A DNA stretch of 64,000 nt from Stenotrophomonas sp. YIM B06876 (GTDB lineage: Bacteria; Pseudomonadota; Gammaproteobacteria; Xanthomonadales; Xanthomonadaceae). Each line of letters starts with the position of its first letter. Within the stretch, counting starts at the first letter, position 1. The translations under genes were made by a program, and so were the position numbers. The stretch lies in the NCBI RefSeq assembly GCF_030711595.1, contig NZ_JAUJUJ010000002.1, positions 1 through 64,000 on the forward strand, given 5' to 3'. A model generated the notes under the pieces. That model worked only from the letters and a program-made list of their open reading frames with translations, did no database searches and had not been told where the DNA came from. Of the stretch, positions 8,972 to 20,259 are shown one piece after another.

Positions 8972-9648
8972 GCCCCACCACCCTTTTTCTGGTCCTTGGC
9001 TGCAGCCTGCGCAGCCTTGTCCTGGAGATCCATCTCGGCATCGTCCAGATATCGATAGGTTTTCACCGTGCCCGACAATTCAAGCGCACCGCTGCGCGCG
9101 GTGATCCCGGTCTTGGGATCCTTGGGCTTGAGATTGATGTCATGCATGGTCAGGATCACCACCCGCGGCAACGAAGCCACGCCACTGACAAACGCACCAA
9201 ACTGGTGATAGCTGCCGACCATGCGCAATGCGATCGGCTTTTCCGCATAGAACTCTTTCGGAGATTCCGCACCTGGCTGGAACAGCTCGTTGTTCAGCCC
9301 GCTGGACAGCGCTGTCTGTGAGATATCGATGATCAGATCCGGCATCTCGGTCTTGCTGGGAAGCTGGCGCAACATCTGCTGCAGCACCTGCTCCATCTGG
9401 GCCAGTTGCTGCTTCAGCGGTTCCAGGTTCACCGCACGACCCTGTTCCTTTTCGAACTCCGCGCGCAGGCTGGTCTCGCGGGACTCAAGCCCCTCCAGCT
9501 CCTCGCGTTCGCCCTTGATCAGGACGAAGTAGGCCATGACCACGATGAAAAGTGCCAACAACGCACAGAACACCACTTTCGCCCGCTGCGGCCAGTTGCC
9601 GATATTGTTGAAGTCGAGCTCGTTGAGCTTGATTTTCTTCTTGCTCAT
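8968..9648 (-). CDS. pilO: Type IV pilus inner-membrane protein PilO
   Basis: 226 residues. A short cytoplasmic N-terminus (MSKKKIKLNELDFNNIGNWP) leads to one transmembrane helix (VVFCALLALFIVVMAYFVLI). A coiled coil follows (EREELEGLESRETSLRAEFEKEQ), then the periplasmic ferredoxin-like PilO domain. PilO forms heterodimers with PilN to build the alignment complex of the pilus machine. It overlaps pilN and pilP by four bases on each side. The C-terminus is Lys/Ala/Gly-rich. Confidence 0.95.
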   Translation of the reverse strand: MSKKKIKLNELDFNNIGNWPQRAKVVFCALLALFIVVMAYFVLIKGEREELEGLESRETSLRAEFEKEQGRAVNLEPLKQQLAQMEQVLQQMLRQLPSKTEMPDLIIDISQTALSSGLNNELFQPGAESPKEFYAEKPIALRMVGSYHQFGAFVSGVASLPRVVILTMHDINLKPKDPKTGITARSGALELSGTVKTYRYLDDAEMDLQDKAAQAAAKDQKKGGGA

Positions 9649-10387
9649 TTCGCGCCCTCCTTGTGCTGCGCCTCAATAGCAGGTGCAACCGCCGGAGTCG
9701 TGGCACTCCCGGCCTCGGCCGCCATCGCGGACTCCACCGTAGCGCCAGTCGCGGTTGCCGCCTGCCTGGCCTCAGCCTCCGCGGCAGCCGCCTCCGCCAA
9801 CGGATTTTCCCCCGGCGCCGGCAACTTCACCTTCAACATGAACACATAAGGCAATGCCTTGATGTCGAGCAATGCTCCCGCACCCGCCCCACTCTTTTCC
9901 TGGGCTTTGGCTTCGATGATCGACAGTTCCGGATTGCTCATCCAGCCGGAGCTTTCCAGATTGCGCATATAGGCACTGACCCGGGCATTGGACTGGGTCC
10001 GCCCTTCCAACGTCAGGATGTCGCCTTCCTGCTTCAGCGTGGTCAGCACCACCCCATCCGGAATCGTGCGCACCAGCGAGTCGAACAGATGCACCATCTG
10101 CGAGCGCTTGGCCTGCAGTTCTTCAATCACCTTCTTGCGCGCAAGCAGACGATCCTTCTGCCGATCGAGGCGGTCGATCTCGGTGTTCTGCTCCTTGACC
10201 TTGTCGATCTCGGCCTGCAGATAGCTGTTGCGCTCATTCTGCCCACTGATCTGGCGGTCGTAGTAGAACCACAGCAGCATCGACAGCAGCACGCCGGCCA
10301 GGGCGGCAAAGCCCAGCATTCCGTAGAACTCGCGTTGGCGTTGCTTGCGGCGTTCCGCCCGCCACGGCAATAGATTGATCCGTGCCA

Positions 10388-10388
<1 letters not shown>
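9645..10388 (-). CDS. pilN: Type IV pilus inner-membrane protein PilN
   Basis: 247 residues, beginning MARINLLPWRAERRKQRQRE. The INLLPWR motif is the conserved cytoplasmic tail that binds PilM. One transmembrane helix (FAALAGVLLSMLLWFYYDRQI) and a coiled coil (LQAEIDKVKEQNTEIDRLDRQK) follow, then a periplasmic domain and an Ala-rich tail. The start ATG at 10388 shares one base with the pilM stop (TGATG) and places the INLLPWR motif at the N-terminus as expected. A longer in-frame extension would run into pilM and is rejected. Confidence 0.96.
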
Positions 10389-11524
<1,136 letters not shown>

Positions 11525-11663
11525 CTATCCCGCGTGCAAGCCGAGAAGCACGTCACGCCGCATGGATGGTCCCCAACCACTCTCCCCCAGGACGCGGCCC
11601 CAGCCGATCCCTTGCGTAATCTATACTCTGCGGCCACGAAATCTGCAATCGGAATCTGTCTAG

Positions 11664-14087
11664 ATGCCACGTTTTCGCCGTTGGTTGCGCTGGATGCTGG
11701 CTATTTCCGTCATCCTCCTGTTGCTGGGCGGTATGGCCGCCGCTGCGCTTTATTACTCGATCTCCTCGAAATTGCCCGACGTCCAGGCGCTCAAAGACGT
11801 CGAACTGCAGGAGCCCATGTACGTCTATGCCAGCAATGGCAAGTTGATGGCGGTATTCGGCGAGACCCGCCGGTACCCGATCCAGATGAAGGACGTGCCC
11901 GAACAGCTGAAACAAGCGTTCCTGGCCACCGAAGACGCGCAGTTCTACCAGCATGGCGGCGTGGACTACAAAGGCCTCGGGCGGGCGGTCTGGCTGACGG
12001 TCAAAACCCGCAACAAGCGCGTCCCCGGCGGCTCCACCATCACCCAGCAGGTGGCCCGCCAGTTTTTCCTGAGCTCGGAAGTCAGCTATACTCGCAAGCT
12101 GGCCGAGATCCTGCTGGCCCGCAAGATCGAGTCGGAACTCAGCAAGGACGAGATTTTCGAGCTCTATCTCAACAAGAGTTTCTTCGGCAATCGCGCCTAT
12201 GGCGTCGGCGCTGCGGCCGAGTACTACTACGGCAAGAAACTGGACCAGTTGAGTCTGGACGAGATGGCCTCGCTGGCCGGCATCCCCAAATTTCCCTCCA
12301 GCGGCAACCCGATCAGCAATCCCGAACGCGCGCGTGAACGTCGCGACTACTACGTATTGGAGCGCATGGCCGAGCTGGGCTTCATCACCCGCGCGCAGGC
12401 CGAGGCGGCCAAGGCGGTGCCGATGCATGCCGTGCCGCATGAGCCGCCGGTGGAGGTCTACGCGCCCTACGTGGCGGAACTGATCCGGCAGGAGATGATC
12501 GAGCGCTACGGCGGCGATGTGCTCAACAAGGGCTATCGCGTCACCACCACGATCAACGCCGAGCTGCAGTCGGCGGCCACCAGCGCCATCCGCGATGGAC
12601 TGCTGCTGTATGACCATCGCCATGGCTGGCATGGCGTGGAGCAGCATCTGGACGTGGGCGCCGACGCCGATGCGGCGTCGCTGGCCAGCCACCTGGCAAG
12701 CATCGCGCCGCAATCCGGGCTGTTGCCGGCGATCGTTTCCGCCACCCATGCCGACGGCAGCGCCACCGTGGTGCTGGCCAACAAGTCCACCCTGGTGTTG
12801 CCGGTGGCGGCCAGCCGCTGGACCAACAAGACGCCGGCCAAGCTGTTGACCCGCGGAGATGTGATCCGTGTTCGCGCCGGCGACAAGGACGGCCAATGGC
12901 TGATCGACCAGATCCCGCGCGGGCAAGCGGCGCTGGTCTCTGTGGACGCCGACAGCGGCGCGCTGCGGGCGCTGGTGGGCGGATTCAGCTTTGCCGGCAA
13001 CAAGTTCAACCGCGCCACCCAGGCCCGGCGCCAGCCCGGCTCCAGCTTCAAGCCGTTCCTGTATGCGGCCGCCTTCGACAAGGGCTTCAATCCGGCCTCG
13101 ATCGTGCTCGACGCGCCGGTGGTGTTCCGCGACCGCCGCGGCAAAACCTGGCAGCCGCAGAACGATGGCGGCGGCTTCCGCGGCCCGATGCGCCTGCGCG
13201 AAGCCCTGGTGCAGTCGCGCAACCTGGTATCGGTGCGCCTGCTGGACAGCATCGGCGTCGAATTCGCGCGCAAGTACATCAGCCAGTTCGGTTTCCAGGA
13301 GGCCGAACTGCCGCCGAATCTGTCGATGTCACTGGGCACCGCCTCGCTCACGCCGCTGTCGGTGGCACGCGGCTATGCGGTCTTCGCCAATGGCGGCTCA
13401 CGGGTGGACACGTGGATCATCGATTCGATCAGTGACCGCGACGGCGCGGTTGTTTTCAAGGAGAACCCGGCCATGGCCTGCCGCGGCTGTGGGGGCCAAG
13501 GCGGCCTGAACACACCCGTCAGCCAGGTCGTGGACGGCTTCAATTTCGGCGCCGCCCCCTCACCCGCCACTGAAAAACCCGCACCAGCAAGCACCGAGGT
13601 CGCCCCGGCGCCCGCGGCCAACCCCGACGCCCGCATCGCCCCGCGCGCCATCGATGAGCGCACCGCCTACCAGATGGTGTCGATGATGCGCGACGTGGTC
13701 CAGCGGGGCACCGGCATCGCGGCCAAGGTGCTCGGGCGTGAGGACGTCGGCGGCAAAACCGGGTCGACCAACGACCACCGCGATGCCTGGTTCTCCGGCT
13801 TTGGCGGCCCGTTGGCCACTACCGTCTGGGTCGGCCGCGATGATTTCCGCTCGCTGGGGTACCGCGAATACGGCGGCAAGGCCGCATTGCCGATCTGGAT
13901 CGACTACATGCGCGTGGCACTGAAGGACGCGCCGATTGCCCGCAATGACCCACCCGCCGGCATGGTCGAAGCCACGCTCAATGGCGCCACCGAATGGGTC
14001 AAGAGCGAAGACCTGGATCGCCTGCAGGAATTCGATTTCGACCAGCACGACCAGAAGGCGGACGACGCCGCGTTCGACATCTTCTGA
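11664..14087 (+). CDS. mrcA: Penicillin-binding protein 1A, bifunctional peptidoglycan synthase
   Basis: 807 residues. It polymerises glycan strands and cross-links peptides in the periplasm. One N-terminal membrane helix ([22 protein letters not shown]) precedes a GT51 glycosyltransferase domain with the catalytic [12 protein letters not shown] and [14 protein letters not shown] motifs. An OB-like insert and the transpeptidase domain follow, with active-site SSFK (serine at about 460), SRN and KTGS (about 698). Between the last two motifs lies an Ala/Pro-rich insert preceded by CRGCGGQGG, giving two close cysteines. It is divergent from pilM, the conserved order in this group. TATACT at 11622-11627 may be a -10 element, but I see no good -35. 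Confidence 0.96.
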   Translation: MPRFRRWLRWMLAISVILLLLGGMAAAALYYSISSKLPDVQALKDVELQEPMYVYASNGKLMAVFGETRRYPIQMKDVPEQLKQAFLATEDAQFYQHGGVDYKGLGRAVWLTVKTRNKRVPGGSTITQQVARQFFLSSEVSYTRKLAEILLARKIESELSKDEIFELYLNKSFFGNRAYGVGAAAEYYYGKKLDQLSLDEMASLAGIPKFPSSGNPISNPERARERRDYYVLERMAELGFITRAQAEAAKAVPMHAVPHEPPVEVYAPYVAELIRQEMIERYGGDVLNKGYRVTTTINAELQSAATSAIRDGLLLYDHRHGWHGVEQHLDVGADADAASLASHLASIAPQSGLLPAIVSATHADGSATVVLANKSTLVLPVAASRWTNKTPAKLLTRGDVIRVRAGDKDGQWLIDQIPRGQAALVSVDADSGALRALVGGFSFAGNKFNRATQARRQPGSSFKPFLYAAAFDKGFNPASIVLDAPVVFRDRRGKTWQPQNDGGGFRGPMRLREALVQSRNLVSVRLLDSIGVEFARKYISQFGFQEAELPPNLSMSLGTASLTPLSVARGYAVFANGGSRVDTWIIDSISDRDGAVVFKENPAMACRGCGGQGGLNTPVSQVVDGFNFGAAPSPATEKPAPASTEVAPAPAANPDARIAPRAIDERTAYQMVSMMRDVVQRGTGIAAKVLGREDVGGKTGSTNDHRDAWFSGFGGPLATTVWVGRDDFRSLGYREYGGKAALPIWIDYMRVALKDAPIARNDPPAGMVEATLNGATEWVKSEDLDRLQEFDFDQHDQKADDAAFDIF

Positions 14088-14189
14088 CGCTCGCGCAGCG
14101 GGATCGGGAACGGCGGCAACGGCCGGTTGCTGCCGTTTTCCCGGGTGTAGGCTACAGTTCGATCGTGTTTTCCCGAGGAGAGCCCCGGC

Positions 14190-14804
14190 ATGTCCTCTCG
14201 CACCCTCGTCCGCGACCGCCAGCGGATCGCCCAGCTGGCCGCACGACAGATGGCCCAGAGCGGCTCACGCGACACCCGCCAGGCGGTGCACAAGGCCGCA
14301 CATGAACTCGGCCTGCGCTCGCCGGCGCAGCTTCCGGACCAGGCCCAGGTGACCGAAGCCCTGCACGAGCACCTGCGACTGTTTGCGCCAGCCTCACGTC
14401 TGGATGCGCTGAAGGCGCGGCGCGAAGCCGCCCGGCAGGCACTGCAGTTTCTCCAGGACTTTTCGCCGCGACTGGTGGGCGCGGTGCTCGACGGCAGCGC
14501 CGACCGCTACAGTCCGGTGCAAATGCACCTGCACAGCGACGAGCCGGAAGCGGTACAGCACTTCCTCGAAAACCAGCGGATCCCGGCACACCTGGGCACC
14601 CGCCAGCTGCGCCTGCAGCGCGGCCGCGCCACCGCCCTTCCGTGCTGGCAATTCGACGCCGACGGCATCGCGTTTGAACTGCTGGTGCTGCCGCACTCGG
14701 CGCTGCGCCAGCCGCCGCTGCAGCCGCTGGACGATACCCCGATGCCACGCGCCTCGCTGACACAACTGCAGCAGCGCATTGCCGCCGAAACGGCACCCGG
14801 ATGA
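14190..14804 (+). CDS. Conserved hypothetical protein, nucleotidyltransferase-like at best
   Basis: 204 residues, soluble, no signal peptide. I do not recognise it firmly. The N-terminal half is helical and Arg/Gln/Ala-rich. The second half has RLVGAVLDGSADRYSPVQMHLHSDEPEAV followed by short beta-like segments. This loosely resembles a nucleotidyltransferase fold (GS...D pattern), but the canonical acidic pair is not clear. The ATG at 14190 is well supported by GAGGAGA nine bases upstream. It stands alone, converging with gltA. Confidence 0.75.
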   Translation: MSSRTLVRDRQRIAQLAARQMAQSGSRDTRQAVHKAAHELGLRSPAQLPDQAQVTEALHEHLRLFAPASRLDALKARREAARQALQFLQDFSPRLVGAVLDGSADRYSPVQMHLHSDEPEAVQHFLENQRIPAHLGTRQLRLQRGRATALPCWQFDADGIAFELLVLPHSALRQPPLQPLDDTPMPRASLTQLQQRIAAETAPG

Positions 14805-14974
14805 GGCCGGCACGCGGAACCGCCGGCCGCTTCACCCCGCCCCGCGCCCTTGGGGACAGGGCTGGCAACGCCGATCGTTCGCAGTGCCCCGGATGAATAC
14901 CCTGCCACTGGCCGGTTCCTGCCTGCCCTTGCAAGCACCGGCCTTCGCCGGCCGCCGCTGTCCCGCGGTGCCAC

Positions 14975-14998
14975 AAAAAAGCCCCGCAATCGCGGGGC
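14975..14998 (-). terminator. Rho-independent terminator of gltA
   Basis: The 7-bp stem GCCCCGC/GCGGGGC with a four-base loop (14981-14998) is followed on the minus strand by six T residues. It lies 42 bases after the gltA stop. The rest of 14805-15040 shows no gene. Confidence 0.9.
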
Positions 14999-15040
14999 CT
15001 TCTCGCCTCAGGTGACGCCGACGCCGGTCGGCGCCGAACC

Positions 15041-16318
15041 TCACTTGCTGTAGTTGCGCACGTCGTAGCCGGTGTAGACCTGGCGCGGACGGCCGATCTT
15101 CATTTCCGGATCCACCTGCTGTTCCAGCCAATGCGCCACCCAGCCGGCGGTACGGCCGAGGGCGAACATGACGGTGAACATCTCGGTCGGAATCTGCAGC
15201 GCCTTGTAGATGATGCCGCTGTAGAAATCCACGTTCGGGTACAGCTTGCGGGCGACGAAATACTCGTCCTGCAGCGCGGCCTGCTCCAGCTTGACGGCCA
15301 CATCCAGCAGCGGATCCTGCACACCCAGCTCTTCCAGCACCTGCTTGGTCATCACCCCGATGATCTTGGCGCGCGGGTCGAAGTTCTTGTACACGCGATG
15401 GCCGAAGCCCATCAGACGGAAGCCCGAAGCCTTGTCCTTGGCCTTGAGCACGGCGGACTCGACGTTGTCGGCCGAGCCGATCTCTTCCAGCATCTTCAGC
15501 ACGGCTTCATTGGCGCCGCCATGAGCCGGACCCCACAGCGCGGTGACGCCGGCGGCGACCGAGGCATACGGGTTGGCACCGGTGGAACCCACCAGGCGCA
15601 CGGTCGAGGTCGAGGCGTTCTGCTCGTGATCGGCATGCAGGATGAACAGCAGATCCAGCGCCTTGACCACGGCCGGGCTGATCTCGTACTGGCCATCGGC
15701 CGATTCGAAGGTCTGCTTCAGGAAGCGGCTGACGTAGTCCAGCGAGGCATCCGGCTGGTTGGCCGGCAGACCCTGCGAATGGCGGTAGATCAGCGCCGAA
15801 AGGGTCGGCACCTTGGCGATCAGGCGCAGCGCGGCCTGGCGGCGCTGGACCTCATCGGCCAGATCCAGCGACGCGTGGTACTTGGCCGACAACTGCGCGA
15901 TCGAGGCAGCCAGGATCGCCATCGGATGGGCATCCTTGGCGAAGCTGCCGATCAGCGTGTTGATGGACGCATCGACGGTGGATTCGGCCGTCAATTCGGC
16001 TTCGAACGCCTTCAGCTGCGCGGCATCGGGCAGCTCGCCGTTGACCAGCAGATAGGCCACTTCGACGAAGCTGGATTTTTCCGACAACTGCTCGATCGGG
16101 TAGCCGCGATACAGCAGCACGCCCTCATCACCGTCGATGAAGGTGATGGCCGACTTGCAGCTGGCGGTAGCGGTGTAACCGGAGTCGTAGGTGAAGAGAC
16201 CGGTTTCCTTGGTCAGCTTCGAAATATCGACGCAGTCATTGCCCAAGGTGGGTTTGAGTACAGGCAGAACAACCGACTTGTCGCCGGCGTTGAGCGTGAC
16301 CTGATCAAGATCGGACAC
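15041..16318 (-). CDS. gltA: Citrate synthase
   Basis: 425 residues, the hexameric type II citrate synthase length. It condenses oxaloacetate and acetyl-CoA at the entry of the TCA cycle. Visible motifs are FTYDSGYTATASCKSAITFIDGDEGVLLYRGYPIEQL near the N-terminus and the active-site regions LHADHEQNASTSTVR, LWGPAHGGANEAVLKML and MGFGHRVYKNFDPRAK (catalytic His and Asp regions). I chose GTG 16318 because the protein then begins VSDLDQVTLNAG with GAGGAG about 12 bases upstream; the in-frame sequence before it is unlike the family. It is monocistronic with its own terminator. GATAAT at 16412-16417 on the minus strand may be its -10, giving a leader of roughly 90 bases. Confidence 0.97.
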   Translation of the reverse strand: MSDLDQVTLNAGDKSVVLPVLKPTLGNDCVDISKLTKETGLFTYDSGYTATASCKSAITFIDGDEGVLLYRGYPIEQLSEKSSFVEVAYLLVNGELPDAAQLKAFEAELTAESTVDASINTLIGSFAKDAHPMAILAASIAQLSAKYHASLDLADEVQRRQAALRLIAKVPTLSALIYRHSQGLPANQPDASLDYVSRFLKQTFESADGQYEISPAVVKALDLLFILHADHEQNASTSTVRLVGSTGANPYASVAAGVTALWGPAHGGANEAVLKMLEEIGSADNVESAVLKAKDKASGFRLMGFGHRVYKNFDPRAKIIGVMTKQVLEELGVQDPLLDVAVKLEQAALQDEYFVARKLYPNVDFYSGIIYKALQIPTEMFTVMFALGRTAGWVAHWLEQQVDPEMKIGRPRQVYTGYDVRNYSK

Positions 16319-16532
16319 AGTGTGCGCTCCTCGGTGGAAGGCGCCTGTCCTGCGGAGAGGTAGCGGGCAGACGCGTGAATGAAGACCGCGGCTTGCACCA
16401 CGGATCGCGCCATTATCGCATAGCAACATTTTGCTCGTCGCTACGACGGAAGTCGCAACCGCCACTTCCGCTGCAACATAGCGTCACAGCCGCAGATACC
16501 GCGTCGCCGCGAGACTCCGGCCATATCGCAGA

Positions 16533-16571
16533 CAAAACAAAACAGCGGCCGCGCACAAGGCACGACCGCTG
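16533..16571 (-). terminator. Rho-independent terminator of rpmE2
   Basis: A 12-bp stem including CAGCGG/CCGCTG (16543-16571, one or two G-T pairs, five-base loop) is followed on the minus strand by TTTTGTTTTG. It lies 21 bases past the rpmE2 stop. Confidence 0.9.
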
Positions 16572-16592
16572 TAGGCACCCACAGCCGCCAGC

Positions 16593-16835
16593 TTAGCGCG
16601 CGTAGCGCTTCTGGAACTTGTCGATGCGACCGCTGGTGTCGATGACCTTGTGCTTGCCCGTGTAGAACGGATGCGAAGCCGAGGAAATTTCAACCTTGAT
16701 CAGCGGGTATTCTTCGCCATCTTCCCACTTGACCGTCTCCTTGGAGGACATGGTCGAACGGGTAAGGATCTTGAAATCGGAAGTCACGTCGTGGAAAACG
16801 ACGTTGTTGTAAGCAGGATGAATGTCGGCCTTCAT
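16593..16835 (-). CDS. rpmE2: 50S ribosomal protein L31 type B
   Basis: 80 residues, beginning [20 protein letters not shown]. It is a 50S subunit protein. The L31 signature ([28 protein letters not shown]) is present and the CxxC zinc-binding pair of type A L31 is absent, so this is the zinc-free type B paralogue. The start at 16835 gives the family length. A good promoter lies just upstream and a strong terminator follows, so it is a single-gene unit. Confidence 0.97.
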   Translation of the reverse strand: MKADIHPAYNNVVFHDVTSDFKILTRSTMSSKETVKWEDGEEYPLIKVEISSASHPFYTGKHKVIDTSGRIDKFQKRYAR

Positions 16836-16871
16836 GGGGCTCTCACCGTATGGCTGGTGGTCAAGACGGGC

Positions 16872-16901
16872 ATTATAGTCCGCCGCGCCAAAAATTAGCA
16901 A
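16872..16901 (-). promoter_or_regulatory. Predicted sigma-70 promoter of rpmE2
   Basis: On the minus strand a perfect TATAAT (16872-16877) is preceded by TTGCTA (16896-16901) with an 18-base spacer. This gives a leader of about 30 bases before the rpmE2 ATG. Confidence 0.65.
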
Positions 16902-16920
16902 ACGGCGATTGACCCCTGCT

Positions 16921-17859
16921 TCAGGCCACGCCCAGTGCCACTCGCACCTGCGCTTCGAAGCGCTCCTGGTCGTAGCCGATCAGCAGCGTGGTGTTGTCCG
17001 CGCGCCCGGTCTGGCGGTTCCAGTCCACTACGGTCGCGCCGCGGGTATGGGTACCGGCGAGCTCCACGCACAGCGGACGCTGCTCCAGCTGTGTGGCGCC
17101 CTCCGGCTGCAACGCCCACGCCATCGCCAAGGCATCGGCGGCAAACCAGCGCTCGCCGCGACCGTCTTCCGACCAGAGCCGGGTCTGGCGCGAAATCAGC
17201 TCGTAGAAACGCGCCTGGTCGCTGTCCGCAGCCAGCCATTGCTCGACATCGCGGTGCAGCAGCCCATGGGCCACCGTGGCTTCCCAGTCGGCCACTTCGA
17301 CATGCGGGAACAGCGAGAACACGATATGCGCCGCTTCCGGATCGAAGGCGATATTGAATTCGGCCACCGGGGTGATGTTGCCGTGGCCGTTGATCGCCCC
17401 GCCCATCACCAGAAAACGCTTCACCCGCTGCGGCAGCGTCGGGTCAAGTTTCAGTGCCAGCGCGATGTTGGTCAGCGGCCCCAGCGCGACGAGGAACAAC
17501 TCGCCCGCGTACTGGTGCGACAGGCGCAGGATGGCCAGCGCCGCATGTTCGGCTTCGGCCTGGCGCGCAGCGGCCGGCAGGTTCACATCGCCGAAACCGT
17601 CAACGCCATGCACGTGCGCGGCATCTTCGGCCGGATACACCAGCGGGTCGGCGGCGCCGGCGAACACCGGCACATCCTCGCGGCCAGCAATCTCGCACAG
17701 CTTCAACGCATTGCGCACGGTGTGTTGCAGACCGACATTGCCTGCCGCCACTGTGAGTCCCACCACCTCATGATGGACGTCTGCAAACGCCATCAACAGG
17801 GCCAGCGCGTCGTCCACGCCCGGATCGGTATCAATCAGCAACGGAATTTTTTTGCTCAT
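16921..17859 (-). CDS. Nucleoside hydrolase (IUNH family)
   Basis: 312 residues. It hydrolyses the N-glycosidic bond of nucleosides to base and ribose in purine/pyrimidine salvage. The calcium-binding DTDPGVDDA motif is near the N-terminus ([20 protein letters not shown]). Conserved [26 protein letters not shown] and [11 protein letters not shown] segments follow. The substrate range (inosine-uridine or pyrimidine-specific) cannot be told from these motifs. ATG 17859 has AAGAG close upstream. It lies between rpmE2 and recG on the same strand, but rpmE2 has its own promoter. Confidence 0.9.
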   Translation of the reverse strand: MSKKIPLLIDTDPGVDDALALLMAFADVHHEVVGLTVAAGNVGLQHTVRNALKLCEIAGREDVPVFAGAADPLVYPAEDAAHVHGVDGFGDVNLPAAARQAEAEHAALAILRLSHQYAGELFLVALGPLTNIALALKLDPTLPQRVKRFLVMGGAINGHGNITPVAEFNIAFDPEAAHIVFSLFPHVEVADWEATVAHGLLHRDVEQWLAADSDQARFYELISRQTRLWSEDGRGERWFAADALAMAWALQPEGATQLEQRPLCVELAGTHTRGATVVDWNRQTGRADNTTLLIGYDQERFEAQVRVALGVA

Positions 17860-17931
17860 CTCTTGTTTCACTTCTGGTTGGCCATGGAGTCTCGCACCCC
17901 GGACCTGACAACGGAAGCGCGGCCCCGGCAT

Positions 17932-20037
17932 TCAGGCTGAGGCGTACCGCACCGCACCGCCGATCCAGCGGGCGACAATGCGATCGGCCAATTCGGGCGA
18001 CTCCTGCAGCAGCCGCTCCCCGAGCGCATGGATATCCGGCAGCAATCCGGCGTCGCGGGCCAGATCGGCCACGCGGAACGCCGCCAGCCCGGTCTGCCGC
18101 GTGCCCAGCAATTCGCCGGGGCCACGCAGCTCCAGGTCCTTCTCGGCGATCAGGAAGCCATCATTGGTCTGGCGCATGGTTTCCAGCCGTTCGCGCGCCA
18201 TCGACGACAGCGGCGACTGGTACATCAGCACGCAACTGGATGCGGCCGCGCCGCGCCCGACGCGGCCACGCAACTGGTGCAACTGGGCCAGCCCGAGGCG
18301 CTCGGCATTCTCGATGAGCATCAGCGAGGCATTGGGCACGTCCACGCCGACCTCGATCACCGTCGTGGCCACCAGCAGGTCGATCTCGCCGGCCTTGAAG
18401 CCACGCATCGCCGCCTGCTTCTCGGCGGCCTTCATCCGCCCGTGCACCAGCCCGACCTTCAACTCGGGCAACTGCGCCGACAGGGCGTCGAACGTATTCT
18501 GTGCGGCGGTGGCGACCACCTCGTCGCTCTCGTCGATCAACGTACAGACCCAGTACGCCTGCCGCCCCTGCGCGCAGGCCACGCGGATGCGCTCGACCAG
18601 CTCGGGACGGCGCTCGGCACTGATGACGATGGTCTGCACCGGGGTGCGCCCCGGCGGCAGCTCGTCGATGGCCGAAACATCCAGGTCCGAATACGCGGCC
18701 ATCGCCAGCGTGCGTGGAATCGGCGTGGCGGTCATCACCAGCTGATGCGGCACACTGCGCCCGGCCGCGCCCTTGTCGCGCAGGGCCAGGCGCTGGTGCA
18801 CCCCGAACCGGTGCTGCTCATCGATGATCGCCAACGCCAGGTCATGGAACACCACGTTCTGCTGCATCAGCGCATGCGTGCCCACCACCACCTGCGCCTG
18901 GCCGGAGGCGACATCGGCCAGGACCGCGGCGCGCGCCTTGCCGGTGACCTTGCCCGCCAACCAGCCGATGCGCACGCCCAACGGTTCCAGCCATCCGCGC
19001 AGATTGAACAGATGCTGCTCGGCCAACAGCTCGGTGGGCGCGGCCAGCGCCACCTGTTTGCCGCGTTCGACCGCCAGCATCGCGGCCAACGCCGCCACCA
19101 CCGTCTTGCCCGACCCGACATCACCCTGCACCAGCCGCAGCATCGGGCTGGCCTTGGCCAGATCCTTGCGGATCTGTTCGAACACCCGCGCCTGCGCGCC
19201 GGTGAGCTGGAATGGCAGCGACTGCCGCAGCGCTTTTACCAGTCCATCGCGCCCTTTCAACGACGGCGCGTGATGCTGCTGCAGCGCGATGCGTTGCCGG
19301 CGCAGGCTCAGATGGTGGGCCAGCAGTTCCTCCATCGCCAGCCGCTGTTGCGCCGGATGGGTGCCCGCCGCCAGTGCGGCCACGTCCGCATCACGCGGCG
19401 GCCGATGCATGGTCAGCAGCGCCTGTCGCAATGACGGCAGACCCAATCCGCCCAGGAAAGACGCCGGCAGCAGCTCCAGCGCCGGCGCCTCCGGCAGCCG
19501 GTCCAAGGCCTGGCCGATCAGCTTGCGCAGCGAGACCGGGCCGATGCCCTCCACTGCCGGGTAGACCGGATCCAGCGCCTCGCCCAACCCGGCGTCCTCG
19601 TGGTCGCCAAGCACCCGGTAACTGGGGTGCACGATCTCCAGCCCATGCTGGCCGGGACGCGGGGTGCCGTAACAGCGCAGGCGCGTGCCCACCGCCAGCT
19701 GCGCCACCTGGGCGGCGCGGAAATGGAAAAAGCGCAATACCAGCGTGCTGCCGGAAGCATCGCCTACCGCCACGCGCAACACCGGCCGGTAGCGGAAGCC
19801 GCGCTCGACCGCCTCCACCCGCCCTTCCACCTGCGCGGACAGGCCCGGCTTCAGCGCCCGGATCGGGACCAGCGTGGTGCGGTCCTCGTAGCGCAGCGGC
19901 AGGTGCAGCCACAGATCCTGCAGCGTCAGCAGACCGCGCGCCTCCAGCTTGGCGGCCACCCGCGGGCCGACCCCGGCAAGGCAGCTGAGCGGCTCGCAGG
20001 ACAGATCCACGGAAAAGGAGCGGCGAAGGGCAGACAT
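17932..20037 (-). CDS. recG: ATP-dependent DNA helicase RecG
   Basis: 701 residues, the usual RecG length. It remodels stalled replication forks and branch-migrates Holliday junctions. An N-terminal wedge/OB domain (CLAGVGPRVAAKLEARGL, DLWLHLPLRYEDRT) precedes a superfamily 2 helicase core with Walker A LVQGDVGSGKTVVA, motif II IIDEQHRFGVHQR, motif III MTATPIPRTLAMAAYSDLD and motif VI QLRGRVGRGAAASSC. The DEQH box is the expected RecG variant. It follows ridA on the same strand after 222 bases, continuing the gmk-rpoZ-spoT-ridA-recG series. In E. coli this series also ends in recG, with trmH in place of ridA. Confidence 0.97.
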   Translation of the reverse strand: MSALRRSFSVDLSCEPLSCLAGVGPRVAAKLEARGLLTLQDLWLHLPLRYEDRTTLVPIRALKPGLSAQVEGRVEAVERGFRYRPVLRVAVGDASGSTLVLRFFHFRAAQVAQLAVGTRLRCYGTPRPGQHGLEIVHPSYRVLGDHEDAGLGEALDPVYPAVEGIGPVSLRKLIGQALDRLPEAPALELLPASFLGGLGLPSLRQALLTMHRPPRDADVAALAAGTHPAQQRLAMEELLAHHLSLRRQRIALQQHHAPSLKGRDGLVKALRQSLPFQLTGAQARVFEQIRKDLAKASPMLRLVQGDVGSGKTVVAALAAMLAVERGKQVALAAPTELLAEQHLFNLRGWLEPLGVRIGWLAGKVTGKARAAVLADVASGQAQVVVGTHALMQQNVVFHDLALAIIDEQHRFGVHQRLALRDKGAAGRSVPHQLVMTATPIPRTLAMAAYSDLDVSAIDELPPGRTPVQTIVISAERRPELVERIRVACAQGRQAYWVCTLIDESDEVVATAAQNTFDALSAQLPELKVGLVHGRMKAAEKQAAMRGFKAGEIDLLVATTVIEVGVDVPNASLMLIENAERLGLAQLHQLRGRVGRGAAASSCVLMYQSPLSSMARERLETMRQTNDGFLIAEKDLELRGPGELLGTRQTGLAAFRVADLARDAGLLPDIHALGERLLQESPELADRIVARWIGGAVRYASA

Positions 20038-20140
20038 CGCACAAGGATGCCGGGATCACCGCCAAACAGAAACCCCGGCACCGGCGCGATCCTGCGGTGG
20101 CGTCCAATGCCGTCCATCGCAAGCGGCGGTTCCGACCGGC

Positions 20141-20168
20141 ATCCGCGCCCTGCATGGCAGGCGCGGAT
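20141..20168. other. Stem-loop between ridA and recG
   Basis: A stem of 12 bp with one bulged base closes the loop ATG (arms 20141-20153 and 20157-20168). A smaller hairpin, ATAGTCG/CGACTAT at 20167-20187, abuts it. No T-run follows on either strand, so this looks like an intercistronic structure rather than a terminator. Confidence 0.45.
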
Positions 20169-20259
20169 AGTCGCCGATCGCGACTATTGGCATCGCCCTC
20201 AGACGCCGGACCAGGCAGACGCCGTGCAAGACCCGGCGTCATCCGGACGGGCGGCGCTA

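Noticed and set aside
16319-16465. N-terminal extension of citrate synthase
   Set aside because: In-frame but unlike the family; a GAGGAG-supported GTG gives the normal length.
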